In this document: positions 7,340 to 15,495 of the stretch, piece by piece
Layout: every line of letters begins with the position of its first letter
Position numbering within the stretch: position 1 is the stretch's first letter
Assembly: GCA_963661325.1 (NCBI GenBank)
Contig: CAVLBP010000025.1
Coordinates: 1-24,918 of the forward strand
From: Pararoseburia sp963661325
GTDB lineage: Bacteria > Bacillota > Clostridia > Lachnospirales > Lachnospiraceae
Reading direction: 5' to 3'
DNA length: 24,918 nucleotides
Position numbers and translations under genes: made by a program
The notes under the pieces: model-generated
Seen by the model: the letters and a program-made list of their open reading frames with translations, nothing else
The model's database searches: none
What the model was told of the DNA's origin: nothing

Positions 7340-9607
7340 ATGGCAACGAAGAAGAACATCAATGCATCCTGGCAGTTTACAAAGGATGCTGTTTCTGTTG
7401 CAGAGGGCACATCTGTTTTGTCTCAGGGAAACTGGGATACGATAGATCTGCCACATACCTGGAATGGTGATGACGGACAGGACGGCGGCAATGATTATTA
7501 TCGTGGGACCTGTTATTATGCAAAAAGTATGAAGCGTGATGAGTTCGGAACTGACCCGATCATTTATGTGGAGTTTGAGGGAGCCAATTCCAGTGCGACA
7601 CTTTATGTCAACGGAAAAGAGGCCGGACACCACGACGGAGGTTATTCTACCTGGAGAGTCAATGTGACGGATCTTTTGGCTCAGGATAATGAGATCGTAG
7701 TTGCAGTGGACAATGCACCGAATGACCGTGTCTATCCGCAGAGGGCTGATTTCACATTCTATGGTGGTCTTTATCGCGATGTGAATGTGCTGGGTGTTTC
7801 GGATGCACACTTCGATCTTGATTACTATGGTACACATGGCATTGCAGTAACACCGACCGTTGAGGGTGCCAATGCCAGCGTTGAGGTAGAAGTTTTTGTG
7901 ACGGATGCAGCAGATGGCGATACTTTAGAGTATGTCATCAAGGACGGTCAAGAAGTAGTAGCAACAAGGACTACTTCTGCTGATGAGACAAAGGCTACTT
8001 TCGAGATCGAAAACGTACATCTTTGGAATGGACGCAAGGATCCACATCTTTACACGGCAGAAGTTAGCTTGAAGAGAAATGGTGCTGTATTAGATGAAAG
8101 AAGTACACGTTTCGGCTGCAGAACTTTTGCTATCGATCCGGAAAAAGGATTTATCTTAAACGGAGAGCGCTATCCACTGCATGGTGTATCCCGCCATCAG
8201 GACAGACCTCATATTGGTAATGCACTGACAAAGAAAGAGCATCAGGAGGATATAGATCTGATTCTTGAGATGGGGGCAAATACCATCCGCCTGGCACACT
8301 ATCAGCATGATCAGGACTTTTACGATATCTGTGATGAGGTGGGACTTGTTATCTGGGCTGAGATTCCATATATTTCCCAGCACATGCCGAATGGACGTGA
8401 AAATACGATCTCACAGATGAAGGAACTGATCACACAGAATTATAATCACCCATGTATCGTTGTATGGGGACTTTCTAATGAGATCACCATGAAGGGGGCA
8501 GATGATCCGGATCTTGTAGAAAACCACAAGATTTTGAATGACCTCTGCCACAAGATGGATCCGACCAGACTGACAACCATTGCAGTTGTTTCCATGTGCA
8601 GTATGGATGCTGAATACATCCAGATCCCGGATGTTATCTCTTACAACCATTATTATGGATGGTACGGCGGAACAACGGATATGAACGGAGCATTTTTTGA
8701 TAAGTTCCACAAGAAATACCCAAATATTCCGGTAGGTATGAGTGAGTATGGATGCGAGGCACTGAACTGGCATACATCAGATCCAAAGCAGGGCGATTAT
8801 ACAGAGGAATATCAGGCATATTACCATGAAGAACTGATTAAGCAGCTCTTTACCAGAGACTTTATCTGGGCAACCCATGTATGGAACATGTTTGATTTCG
8901 CGGCAGATGCCAGAGCAGAAGGCGGCGAAAACGGTATGAACCACAAGGGACTGGTAACCTTTGACAGAAAGTACAAAAAGGATTCCTTCTATGCATACAA
9001 GGCATGGTTATCAGATGATCCTTTTGTACATATCTGTGGCAAACGTTATGTAGACCGTGTGGAAGATACCACAAAGGTAACGGTCTATTCAAACCAGCCG
9101 GAGGTAGAACTCTTTGTCAATGGTAAGAGCCTTGGCAAGCAGACAAGTGATGTACATTTCTTCTATTTTGATGTGCCAAACGAAGGAACGAGCACACTGG
9201 TGGCAAAAGCCGGGGATTGCAGCGATGAGAGCAAGATCAACAAGGTTGATACGTTTAACGAGGCATATCGCATGAAAGAAGAAGGCGAAGTCATCAACTG
9301 GTTTGAGATCGAACAGCCGGAAGGTTATTTCAATATCAATGACACTATGGGCGAGATCATGGCGACCATGAAGGGCAAGATCTTTTTGGGTGAACTCTTC
9401 ATGAAACTCATGAAAGAAGCTGGCGGCAAGGACAAAAAGGGCGCCGGAGCAGGATTTGAGATGAACGAGGACATGCTCAAGATGCTTGGTGGCTTTACCG
9501 TAAAGCGTATGTTGAATATGCTGGGAACCGCAGGCGTAGATAAGAAGTTCACCAAGGAAGAACTTCTGGATATCAATGCCAGATTAAATAAGATTAAAAA
9601 GAAATAG
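7340..9607 (+). CDS. Glycoside hydrolase family 2 (beta-galactosidase type)
   Basis: This is a 755-residue cytoplasmic glycosidase with no signal peptide. Domain order is an N-terminal sugar-binding jelly roll (about 1-155, with WDTIDLPHTWN and FYGGLYRDVNV), an immunoglobulin-like domain (about 160-262), and a TIM barrel (about 263-560). The acid/base Glu381 lies in VVWGLSNE and the nucleophile Glu469 in VGMSEYGCE. A bacterial Ig-like domain follows, then a Lys/Met-rich helical tail of about 80 residues ending in LNARL-like NKIKKK. An N-x-K motif (Asn534, Lys536) is present, as in beta-glucuronidases, but related galactosidases have similar segments, so substrate specificity is unresolved. 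The start at 7340 has GGAGG 8 bp upstream; the upstream in-frame codons from 7250 are not used. It is co-operonic with the symporter 46 bp downstream. Confidence 0.92.
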   Translation: MATKKNINASWQFTKDAVSVAEGTSVLSQGNWDTIDLPHTWNGDDGQDGGNDYYRGTCYYAKSMKRDEFGTDPIIYVEFEGANSSATLYVNGKEAGHHDGGYSTWRVNVTDLLAQDNEIVVAVDNAPNDRVYPQRADFTFYGGLYRDVNVLGVSDAHFDLDYYGTHGIAVTPTVEGANASVEVEVFVTDAADGDTLEYVIKDGQEVVATRTTSADETKATFEIENVHLWNGRKDPHLYTAEVSLKRNGAVLDERSTRFGCRTFAIDPEKGFILNGERYPLHGVSRHQDRPHIGNALTKKEHQEDIDLILEMGANTIRLAHYQHDQDFYDICDEVGLVIWAEIPYISQHMPNGRENTISQMKELITQNYNHPCIVVWGLSNEITMKGADDPDLVENHKILNDLCHKMDPTRLTTIAVVSMCSMDAEYIQIPDVISYNHYYGWYGGTTDMNGAFFDKFHKKYPNIPVGMSEYGCEALNWHTSDPKQGDYTEEYQAYYHEELIKQLFTRDFIWATHVWNMFDFAADARAEGGENGMNHKGLVTFDRKYKKDSFYAYKAWLSDDPFVHICGKRYVDRVEDTTKVTVYSNQPEVELFVNGKSLGKQTSDVHFFYFDVPNEGTSTLVAKAGDCSDESKINKVDTFNEAYRMKEEGEVINWFEIEQPEGYFNINDTMGEIMATMKGKIFLGELFMKLMKEAGGKDKKGAGAGFEMNEDMLKMLGGFTVKRMLNMLGTAGVDKKFTKEELLDINARLNKIKKK

Positions 9608-9653
9608 TCCGGAAAAAACAATTTAAAACAAGAAAATTAAGGAGGAGTGTACG

Positions 9654-11042
9654 ATGAGTAACACAAAAGAAGTAAGACCTTTCGGTGCACGTGACAAATT
9701 CGGTTACATGTTCGGAGATCTTGCAAACGATTTTTCATTTATCTTCGCAAGCAGTTATGTAATGGTATTTTATACCAAGGTCATGGGTATTTCTGCCGGA
9801 ATGGTAGGAACCATGTTTTTGGTCGCACGTTGTTTTGATGCCTTTACGGATATTGGTATGGGACGTATCGTTGATAATTCCAAGCCGACCAAGAACGGAC
9901 GTATCCGTCCATGGATCCTGCGTATGTGCGCATTTGTAGCATTGGCATCCTTTATGATGTATCAGTCATTTTTAGTAGATGCTTCCTACGGCGCAAAGGT
10001 AGCTTATATGTTTATTACCTACCTGCTTTGGGGATCTTTCTTCTATACATCCATCAATATTCCTTACGGATCTATGGCATCTGTTATTTCCAACGACCCG
10101 AAGGATAGAAGTTCCCTTTCTGTATTCCGTTCTGTTGGTGGTACTGTTGCCGGTATCCTGATCGGAGTTATGGCACCAATGTTTGTATATCAGACAGACG
10201 CACAGGGAAATCAGGTTGTATCTGCATCCAATATCTCTATCATTGCAGGCGTATTTTCCGTGATCGCTATTGTATGTTATCTGCTTTGCTATACACTGAC
10301 GACCGAGCGTGTAGAGTATGTGCCAAAGCCTGCATCAGAAAGAACATCCATCGGACAGACCTTAAAGACACTCTTTACCAGCCGTTCTCTGCTTGGCATG
10401 ATCCTTGCAGCAGTACTGCTTCTGCTGGCATCGCTGATGTCACAGGGAATCAACACTTATCTGTTCGCGGATTACTTCAAGAATACAACGGCACTTTCCG
10501 TATTCTCACTCTTGATGCTGCCATGTATCATTATCCTTGCAACCTGCTCAACAAAACTTGCTTCCAAGTTTGGTAAGAAGGAGTGCGGTGTTGTTGGTAT
10601 GTTTGCTTCCGGTATCCTGTATGCACTTCTTGGTATCCTTCATATTACCAATGTATGGGCATTTGTTGTAGGAGCATTCTTTGCAATGCTTGGTATGTAC
10701 TTCTTCCAGACACAGTGCTGGGCACTTGTTACAGACGTTATTGATGATCTTGAAGTACAGACCGGATCCCGTGATGATGGTACGATTTACGGTGTTTATT
10801 CCTTCTCAAGAAAGATCGGACAGGCGATTGCCGGTGGTCTTTCCGGATGGGCACTTGGCTGGATTGGTTATGATGAACTCGCAGCAGGACAGACACAGGA
10901 AGTTGCCAATGGCATCTACAACCTGTCAACCTTCTTCCCGGCAGTCATCTACATCCTTTGCGGTCTGGTATTGCTCTTCATCTATCCGCTTTCTAAGGAA
11001 AGAGTAGATGCAAACGTTGCAGAACTTCAGAGCAGAAGATAA
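9654..11042 (+). CDS. GPH-family sugar:cation symporter (MelB-like)
   Basis: This 462-residue, twelve-helix transporter belongs to the glycoside-pentoside-hexuronide:cation symporter group of the major facilitator superfamily. The hallmark loop is clear: ARCFDAFTDIGMGRIVDNS then KNGRIRPWI. Asp62 and Asp66 correspond by motif to the cation-binding aspartates of MelB. The C-terminal half has the usual IGQAIAGGLSGW helix. The start is preceded by AAGGAGGAG with 8 bp spacing. It follows the family 2 hydrolase and is followed by a strong terminator, so the operon probably imports a beta-glycoside, such as a galactoside or glucuronide, that the hydrolase splits inside the cell. The exact sugar cannot be read from the sequence. 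Confidence 0.93.
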   Translation: MSNTKEVRPFGARDKFGYMFGDLANDFSFIFASSYVMVFYTKVMGISAGMVGTMFLVARCFDAFTDIGMGRIVDNSKPTKNGRIRPWILRMCAFVALASFMMYQSFLVDASYGAKVAYMFITYLLWGSFFYTSINIPYGSMASVISNDPKDRSSLSVFRSVGGTVAGILIGVMAPMFVYQTDAQGNQVVSASNISIIAGVFSVIAIVCYLLCYTLTTERVEYVPKPASERTSIGQTLKTLFTSRSLLGMILAAVLLLLASLMSQGINTYLFADYFKNTTALSVFSLLMLPCIIILATCSTKLASKFGKKECGVVGMFASGILYALLGILHITNVWAFVVGAFFAMLGMYFFQTQCWALVTDVIDDLEVQTGSRDDGTIYGVYSFSRKIGQAIAGGLSGWALGWIGYDELAAGQTQEVANGIYNLSTFFPAVIYILCGLVLLFIYPLSKERVDANVAELQSRR

Positions 11043-11067
11043 TCATTATTTCAGATAAGATATTCAG

Positions 11068-11100
11068 AATGCCCTCCCCACGATCAGGGGAGGGCATTTT
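11068..11100 (+). terminator. Rho-independent terminator of the sugar operon
   Basis: AATGCCCTCCCC (11068-11079) and GGGGAGGGCATT (11087-11098) form a perfect 12 bp stem around the loop ACGATCA, ending in TTTT. It lies 25 bp after the symporter stop. Confidence 0.93.
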
Positions 11101-11168
11101 ATGTTTGCGCGGTCTTTGCTGCTTCCGTAACAGAAAAATAGGAAAAACAAGAAAATACACAGAAATAT

Positions 11169-11197
11169 TTGGAATTTTGCGACATATTTTGTATAAT
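11169..11197 (+). promoter_or_regulatory. Sigma-A type promoter of the chemoreceptor gene
   Basis: TTGGAA (11169-11174), a 17 bp spacer ending in TG, and a perfect TATAAT (11192-11197) lie 39 bp before the chemoreceptor start. No sigma-28 type element was found here, unlike at the flagellar operons downstream. Confidence 0.7.
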
Positions 11198-11236
11198 TGA
11201 TACATATATTGCAGCGGCAAAGAGGAGAAGGAATAT

Positions 11237-12760
11237 ATGGAAGAGAAAAAAAGATACCTGTATGCAGATGGTGACATGCAGGTGGGAAAAGTCAACCATC
11301 TGAATCTGATCACTTTTAGCGTGTTTGCTTTTTGTGATTTTCTAATTGTACTGATCGCTTTTTTACGTGGCTACCGCACCATGGGATTTACCATGGCGAC
11401 ATTTATCCTGTCATTGGGAGCGGTACTTATTATGTTTGGCTTCTACAAAAAGGACAGATGCAGCACCGGTATCAAGTGGGTGTCTATGGTCACCTTGTCT
11501 ATGCTGACTTTCCTGATGACATGGGCGTTTGACAGTTACTATATGCGTTTCGCGGTGGCAGCACCGATTGCAGTCTTTATCCTATACTATGATGCGCGTT
11601 TTATTGCGGCATCCTGCCTGACGACCGGACTTGTGCAGGTGGCAACCAATATCCACAAGTTCTTCAAGCCGGATTGTGAAGTCGATGTACTTGACATTTC
11701 GACGGCTACCGTAGTGGTTATTTTCTATCTGATCGTTGTTTGCTTTGTGGAGCGTACCGGTAAGCGTTTCCGTGAGGATATGCTGGGCAGCATCCAGGAG
11801 GAAAAAGAGCAGCAGGAAAAGATGATGCATGATGTGATCTATGTTGCGGACGAGGTGCGAAAGGGTACCGCAGGCGCCATGGATATCATGACGCAGTTAA
11901 ACGAATCCACCGGCGTTGTGACAGGAGCGGTACGTGATATTTCTGACAGTACACAGTCTACGGCAGAGAATATCCAGAACCAGTCGGTTATGACCCAGAA
12001 TATTCAGGATTCCATCGAGGAGACTCTGCAGCGTTCAGAGAATATGGTGAGTATCGCGGAGACGTCCAGATCTTTGAATGACGAGAACCTGCGGATCATG
12101 AATGAGATCAAGGATCAGTCCAAGAAGATCGCGGAGACCAATGGCAATGTATCATCTACCATGCAGTCTTTGCAGGAGAGAGCCGAAGCAGTCAAAGGTA
12201 TAGCAGGTACGATCTTTGACATTTCAAGTCAGACCAATCTCTTGGCACTGAATGCCTCTATCGAGAGTGCAAGAGCCGGGGAGGCAGGTCGTGGCTTTGC
12301 GGTAGTTGCGGATGAGATCCGTCAGTTGGCAGAAAAGACAAGGGTAGAGACGGAAAATATAGCCGCTATCCTGGAGGAGTTATCAGAAAATGCATCTGAG
12401 GCAGTACAGGTGGTGGCTCAGTCAGCTGAGGCTGCAGACCGTCAGGATTCCCTGATCGGACAGGCAGTAGAGACCTTCGAAAAGATGAATGTCAATGTCA
12501 ATGAACTGACCGGCAACATCGAGGAGATCGACTCCATGCTGAGCAATCTGTCTGAGGCCAACAATCAGATTGTAGACAATATCACCCAGTTGTCTGCGAC
12601 CACGCAGGAAGTGACGGCTTCCAGTGCCCAGGCGGAGAACCTGAGCAGCGAGAATCTGACGAATGCAGACAATACCAAGGATATTTTGGATCAGGTGCTG
12701 CAGGTTGCCAGACAGTTGGATAAGTATATGGTATCTGCAGAGGAATCCGCAGAAAAGTAG
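11237..12760 (+). CDS. Methyl-accepting chemotaxis protein with multi-span membrane sensor
   Basis: This is a 507-residue chemoreceptor. The N-terminal part (about 20-185) holds six hydrophobic segments with only short loops, instead of the usual two helices flanking an extracellular ligand-binding domain. The rest is the cytoplasmic coiled-coil signalling domain. The highly conserved hairpin tip that contacts CheA and CheW is intact (SQTNLLALNASIESARAGE then GRGFAVVADEIRQLAEKT), with Glu/Gln-rich methylation helices either side. The signal could be membrane-borne, such as redox state or proton motive force, or a small molecule; the sequence does not say. The start is supported by AGAGGAGAAGG. 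It has its own promoter and lies directly before the flgM operon. Confidence 0.94.
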   Translation: MEEKKRYLYADGDMQVGKVNHLNLITFSVFAFCDFLIVLIAFLRGYRTMGFTMATFILSLGAVLIMFGFYKKDRCSTGIKWVSMVTLSMLTFLMTWAFDSYYMRFAVAAPIAVFILYYDARFIAASCLTTGLVQVATNIHKFFKPDCEVDVLDISTATVVVIFYLIVVCFVERTGKRFREDMLGSIQEEKEQQEKMMHDVIYVADEVRKGTAGAMDIMTQLNESTGVVTGAVRDISDSTQSTAENIQNQSVMTQNIQDSIEETLQRSENMVSIAETSRSLNDENLRIMNEIKDQSKKIAETNGNVSSTMQSLQERAEAVKGIAGTIFDISSQTNLLALNASIESARAGEAGRGFAVVADEIRQLAEKTRVETENIAAILEELSENASEAVQVVAQSAEAADRQDSLIGQAVETFEKMNVNVNELTGNIEEIDSMLSNLSEANNQIVDNITQLSATTQEVTASSAQAENLSSENLTNADNTKDILDQVLQVARQLDKYMVSAEESAEK

Positions 12761-12768
12761 GACATGAC

Positions 12769-12817
12769 TACCCCGGTATAGAGTGAGTGCATTCTGCACA
12801 AATTTTATACCGGGGTA
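12769..12817. repeat. Perfect 12 bp inverted repeat with nested hairpin
   Basis: TACCCCGGTATA (12769-12780) and TATACCGGGGTA (12806-12817) are exact reverse complements separated by 25 bp. Inside lies a second hairpin, GTGCA-TTC-TGCAC (12787-12799). There is no T-run after either arm, so it is not a standard intrinsic terminator. The right arm abuts the -35 element of the flgM promoter. It may act as a terminator variant for the chemoreceptor gene or as a binding site for a dimeric regulator. Confidence 0.8.
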
Positions 12818-12844
12818 TAATATTATCCAAATTTCTGCCGATAA
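12818..12844 (+). promoter_or_regulatory. Sigma-28 promoter of the flgM operon
   Basis: TAAT (12818-12821), a 15 bp spacer and GCCGATAA (12837-12844) match the sigma-28 consensus TAAA-N15-GCCGATAA with one mismatch in the -35. It lies 55 bp before flgM. This implies that FlgM, the sigma-28 inhibitor, is made from a sigma-28 promoter, the usual feedback loop. Confidence 0.85.
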
Positions 12845-12899
12845 TCATTGTGTAAAGCAAAAAGAGCTTCATTTTCAAGGAAGAAGGGAGAGTGCCATT

Positions 12900-13178
12900 A
12901 TGCGTATAGAAGCATATAATCAGGTAGCACAGCTCTACAAGACGAATAAGACTTCGACTACCCGTTCTGCGTCAGCGACCGGCATGGGAAGAGACGAGGT
13001 ACAGATATCATCTTTTGGACGTGACTATCAGGTCGCAAAGAAGGCAGTCGCAGAAGCTTCGGATATCAGGGAAGATAAAGTTGCTGAAATGAAATCAAAG
13101 TACGAGTCAAATGATTATCAGGTAGATACCGGAGATTTTGCAAGCAAATTGCTTGAAAAATATCAGATGGGACTGTAA
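12900..13178 (+). CDS. flgM: Anti-sigma-28 factor FlgM
   Basis: This is a 92-residue protein of the FlgM family, which holds sigma-28 inactive until the hook is complete and FlgM is exported. The N-terminal half is low-complexity and Ser/Thr-rich (KTNKTSTTRSASATG), as expected for the disordered export segment. The C-terminal sigma-binding part begins around DEVQISSFGRDYQVAKKAV and ends in DTGDFASKLLEKYQ, close to the family pattern of a V/T-Y-x-V-D-x-x-x-V/F-A-x-x-L motif. The start ATG has GGGAG about 9 bp upstream; the frame stays open upstream to 12783, but that part overlaps the promoter and is not coding. flgN starts 12 bp downstream. Confidence 0.9.
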   Translation: MRIEAYNQVAQLYKTNKTSTTRSASATGMGRDEVQISSFGRDYQVAKKAVAEASDIREDKVAEMKSKYESNDYQVDTGDFASKLLEKYQMGL

Positions 13179-13190
13179 GGAGAACCGTAA

Positions 13191-13703
13191 GTGGCTAGTT
13201 TAGTAGAAGAATTACTCGTAGGAATGAAAAAAGAAGAGTCGTGTTATGCCAGATTGCTGGAATTGTCTGAGACCAAAAAGCAGGCTATTATAAAGGGTGC
13301 AGTGGCTGATTTAGAAGAGGTGACTGCTGCGGAAGAGTCTATCAGCAGTGACCTTAAAAATCTGGAAAACAAGCGTATGGGTATTCTTCGGGATATGGCT
13401 GTGGTTCTGGGCCATGATGGAGAGCAGTTTACTGTGACAAATGTCATAGAGCAACTGCAGACACAACCCAGAGAACAGTCTGATCTGACCGCTGCCAGAG
13501 ATGGACTTGTGGATGTTGCTACCCGTTTACAGACGGCGAACGCACAAAACAGTCTTCTTTTGCAGCAAGCATTAGAGATGGTTGAGTTTGACCTGACTTT
13601 GTTCAAGAGTCTGAGGCAGGCACCCGAGACGGCAAATTATGACAAGAATGCCTACAACACGGGAGAACTGCTTGGAAGCAGCAATTTTGATACATCCCAA
13701 TAA
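13191..13703 (+). CDS. flgN: Flagellar export chaperone FlgN
   Basis: This 170-residue, mostly helical cytoplasmic protein fits the FlgN family, which escorts the hook-filament junction proteins FlgK and FlgL to the export gate. The start is GTG, with AAGGAG at 13177-13182 and 8 bp spacing. Family-like features are the N-terminal long helix (VEELLVGMKKEESCYARLLEL), the segment KKQAIIKGAVADLEEVTAAEE with the conserved I-x-G/x-D-L-E spacing, then NLENKRMGILRDMAVVLG. Two long helices and a short disordered tail follow. Position between flgM and flgK is the standard one in Firmicutes. Sequence motifs in this family are weak, so the call rests on both pattern and context. Confidence 0.85.
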   Translation: MASLVEELLVGMKKEESCYARLLELSETKKQAIIKGAVADLEEVTAAEESISSDLKNLENKRMGILRDMAVVLGHDGEQFTVTNVIEQLQTQPREQSDLTAARDGLVDVATRLQTANAQNSLLLQQALEMVEFDLTLFKSLRQAPETANYDKNAYNTGELLGSSNFDTSQ

Positions 13704-13747
13704 AAGGATAACCGCAGCTTTTGAATGAAGATTAGAGGAGGACAACC

Positions 13748-15484
13748 ATGGCTAATGGATTCGGAAGCTTGTACGTGGGAGCGTCAGGATTACAGACACA
13801 ACAAAATGCATTAAATGTTGTAGCCAACAATTTAGCAAATGTAAATACAAAAGGCTATGTGCGCCAACAGGTTGTATTTGCAGATCGGAATTATTCATCT
13901 TTTGCATCAGCATCTATCAGCACACAGCGGGCAGGGCTCGGTGTGGATATCGGTGATGTGGTTCATGCGAGAGATGTTTTTTTAGATAAAGCATATCGGT
14001 CCGAGACAGGACGTCAGGCATTCTATGCCGCCAGTTATGATGCGGTTTCCGAGGTGGAGACCTACTTACAGGAGACACAGGGGGAATCCTTTCAGACGGC
14101 ACTGGCTGATCTTTATGAGGCGTTTTCTGAATTTGCCAAGGATCCGTCAGATGCGGTCAATCAGAACCTTGTCATGCAGAAGGCAACACTTTTTGTCAGC
14201 CGTGTGGGAAGTCTGAATCAGGGACTGCAGGATTATCAGTCTACGATCAATCGTAAGATCTCTGATGATGTCAGCCGTATCAACGAACTGGGAAGTAAAA
14301 TCCAGGAACTGAATTTACAAATACAAAGAGTGGAGTCTGCAGGCGTTGAAACAGCGATGGATCTGCGCGATACAAGAGATCTGTATCTGGACGAGTTGTC
14401 AACGCTTGCAAAGGTATCATATTCCGAAAATGTAGATGGCGTTGTAAAAGTACAGATTGATAACGTGGAATTTGTTACAGAAAACAGCGTTTATCAGATT
14501 GCCATGAAAGAGGATATGACAACAGGCTTTAAGACGCCCTACTGGCCTCAGTTATCAGATACAGATAACGAAGACTATTATTATGTATTTGACACAGGCA
14601 ATGCCAATGCTGAGAATAATACAGATGTAGGCGAGGTGAAGGCACTGCTTTTGGCAAGGGGTGACCATCATGCCACTTACCTTGATATGAGCGGACTGAG
14701 CGCATCAGATTATAGCAAGGGGCTGTCGAATTCCGTTATGATGAATACACAGGCAGAATTAGATACGCTTTTCCATAGCATTGTGACAGCCATCAATGAT
14801 ACCCTGTGCCCGAATACGACATATGGAAGCCTGAACACCAACCTTGGAGGCGGGACGATGACCGGAACGGATGCTACGGGAAAGACCTGGGTCATCACGG
14901 CGGATACCAAAGTCCTGGATGAGGAGAATGCTTCGGTGGGAAGCGACGGAGAGTTACCACCGCATGAACTTTTCTCTCGCATCGGATGTGACCGTTATAC
15001 CAAGGTATCCTTGTCTGACGGCACAAGCGTCTATGTCTATAACGAGGAAGACAGCAGTGATCTGTCCAAGTGCTATACGATCGAGGACACTCGGGTCAAT
15101 CCGGATATTGTGGAGGAAAAGAGTTTGATTCCTTACAAGACTCAGACAGGAGAAATCAATTATGCCCTGGGTTCCAGTTTGGAAAAAATCTGGGATGATG
15201 CAAGTTATGTGCTGAATCCGAATGATACAACACCGTGTACTTTTACGGATTTTTACACCAAGTGGATCGGAGAGATTGGCACCGTGGGGTCTGTCTACAG
15301 CACGACCTCGGAAAGTCTCCAATCTACGGCAGATACCATAGATAACAACCGACAGATGATTGTCGGTGTGTCTTCTGATGAAGAACTGACCAATATGATC
15401 CGCTATCAATCAGCGTACAATGCATCCAGCCGATACATCAATGTGGTCTCATCCATGATTGAATATCTGCTGACTTCATTATAG
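13748..15484 (+). CDS. flgK: Flagellar hook-associated protein FlgK (first copy)
   Basis: This is a 578-residue hook-filament junction protein, exported through the flagellar type III system without a cleaved signal. The N-terminal D0 segment is typical of rod/hook proteins (SLYVGASGLQTQQNALNVVANNLANVNTKGY, residues 7-37). The C-terminal D0 helix is SAYNASSRYINVVSSMIEYLL, preceded by the common VSSDEELTNMIRYQ motif. Residues about 240-500 are the variable surface domain. Four cysteines lie in that variable part. The start has AGAGGAGG 7 bp upstream. A second, divergent flgK follows 11 bp later, which raises the question of which copy forms the junction ring. Confidence 0.93.
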   Translation: MANGFGSLYVGASGLQTQQNALNVVANNLANVNTKGYVRQQVVFADRNYSSFASASISTQRAGLGVDIGDVVHARDVFLDKAYRSETGRQAFYAASYDAVSEVETYLQETQGESFQTALADLYEAFSEFAKDPSDAVNQNLVMQKATLFVSRVGSLNQGLQDYQSTINRKISDDVSRINELGSKIQELNLQIQRVESAGVETAMDLRDTRDLYLDELSTLAKVSYSENVDGVVKVQIDNVEFVTENSVYQIAMKEDMTTGFKTPYWPQLSDTDNEDYYYVFDTGNANAENNTDVGEVKALLLARGDHHATYLDMSGLSASDYSKGLSNSVMMNTQAELDTLFHSIVTAINDTLCPNTTYGSLNTNLGGGTMTGTDATGKTWVITADTKVLDEENASVGSDGELPPHELFSRIGCDRYTKVSLSDGTSVYVYNEEDSSDLSKCYTIEDTRVNPDIVEEKSLIPYKTQTGEINYALGSSLEKIWDDASYVLNPNDTTPCTFTDFYTKWIGEIGTVGSVYSTTSESLQSTADTIDNNRQMIVGVSSDEELTNMIRYQSAYNASSRYINVVSSMIEYLLTSL

Positions 15485-15495
15485 GAGGAAAGAAC

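Noticed and set aside
12783..12899. 39-residue N-terminal extension of FlgM
   Set aside because: It overlaps the inverted repeat and sigma-28 promoter; the ATG at 12900 has the ribosome binding site and gives the usual FlgM length.
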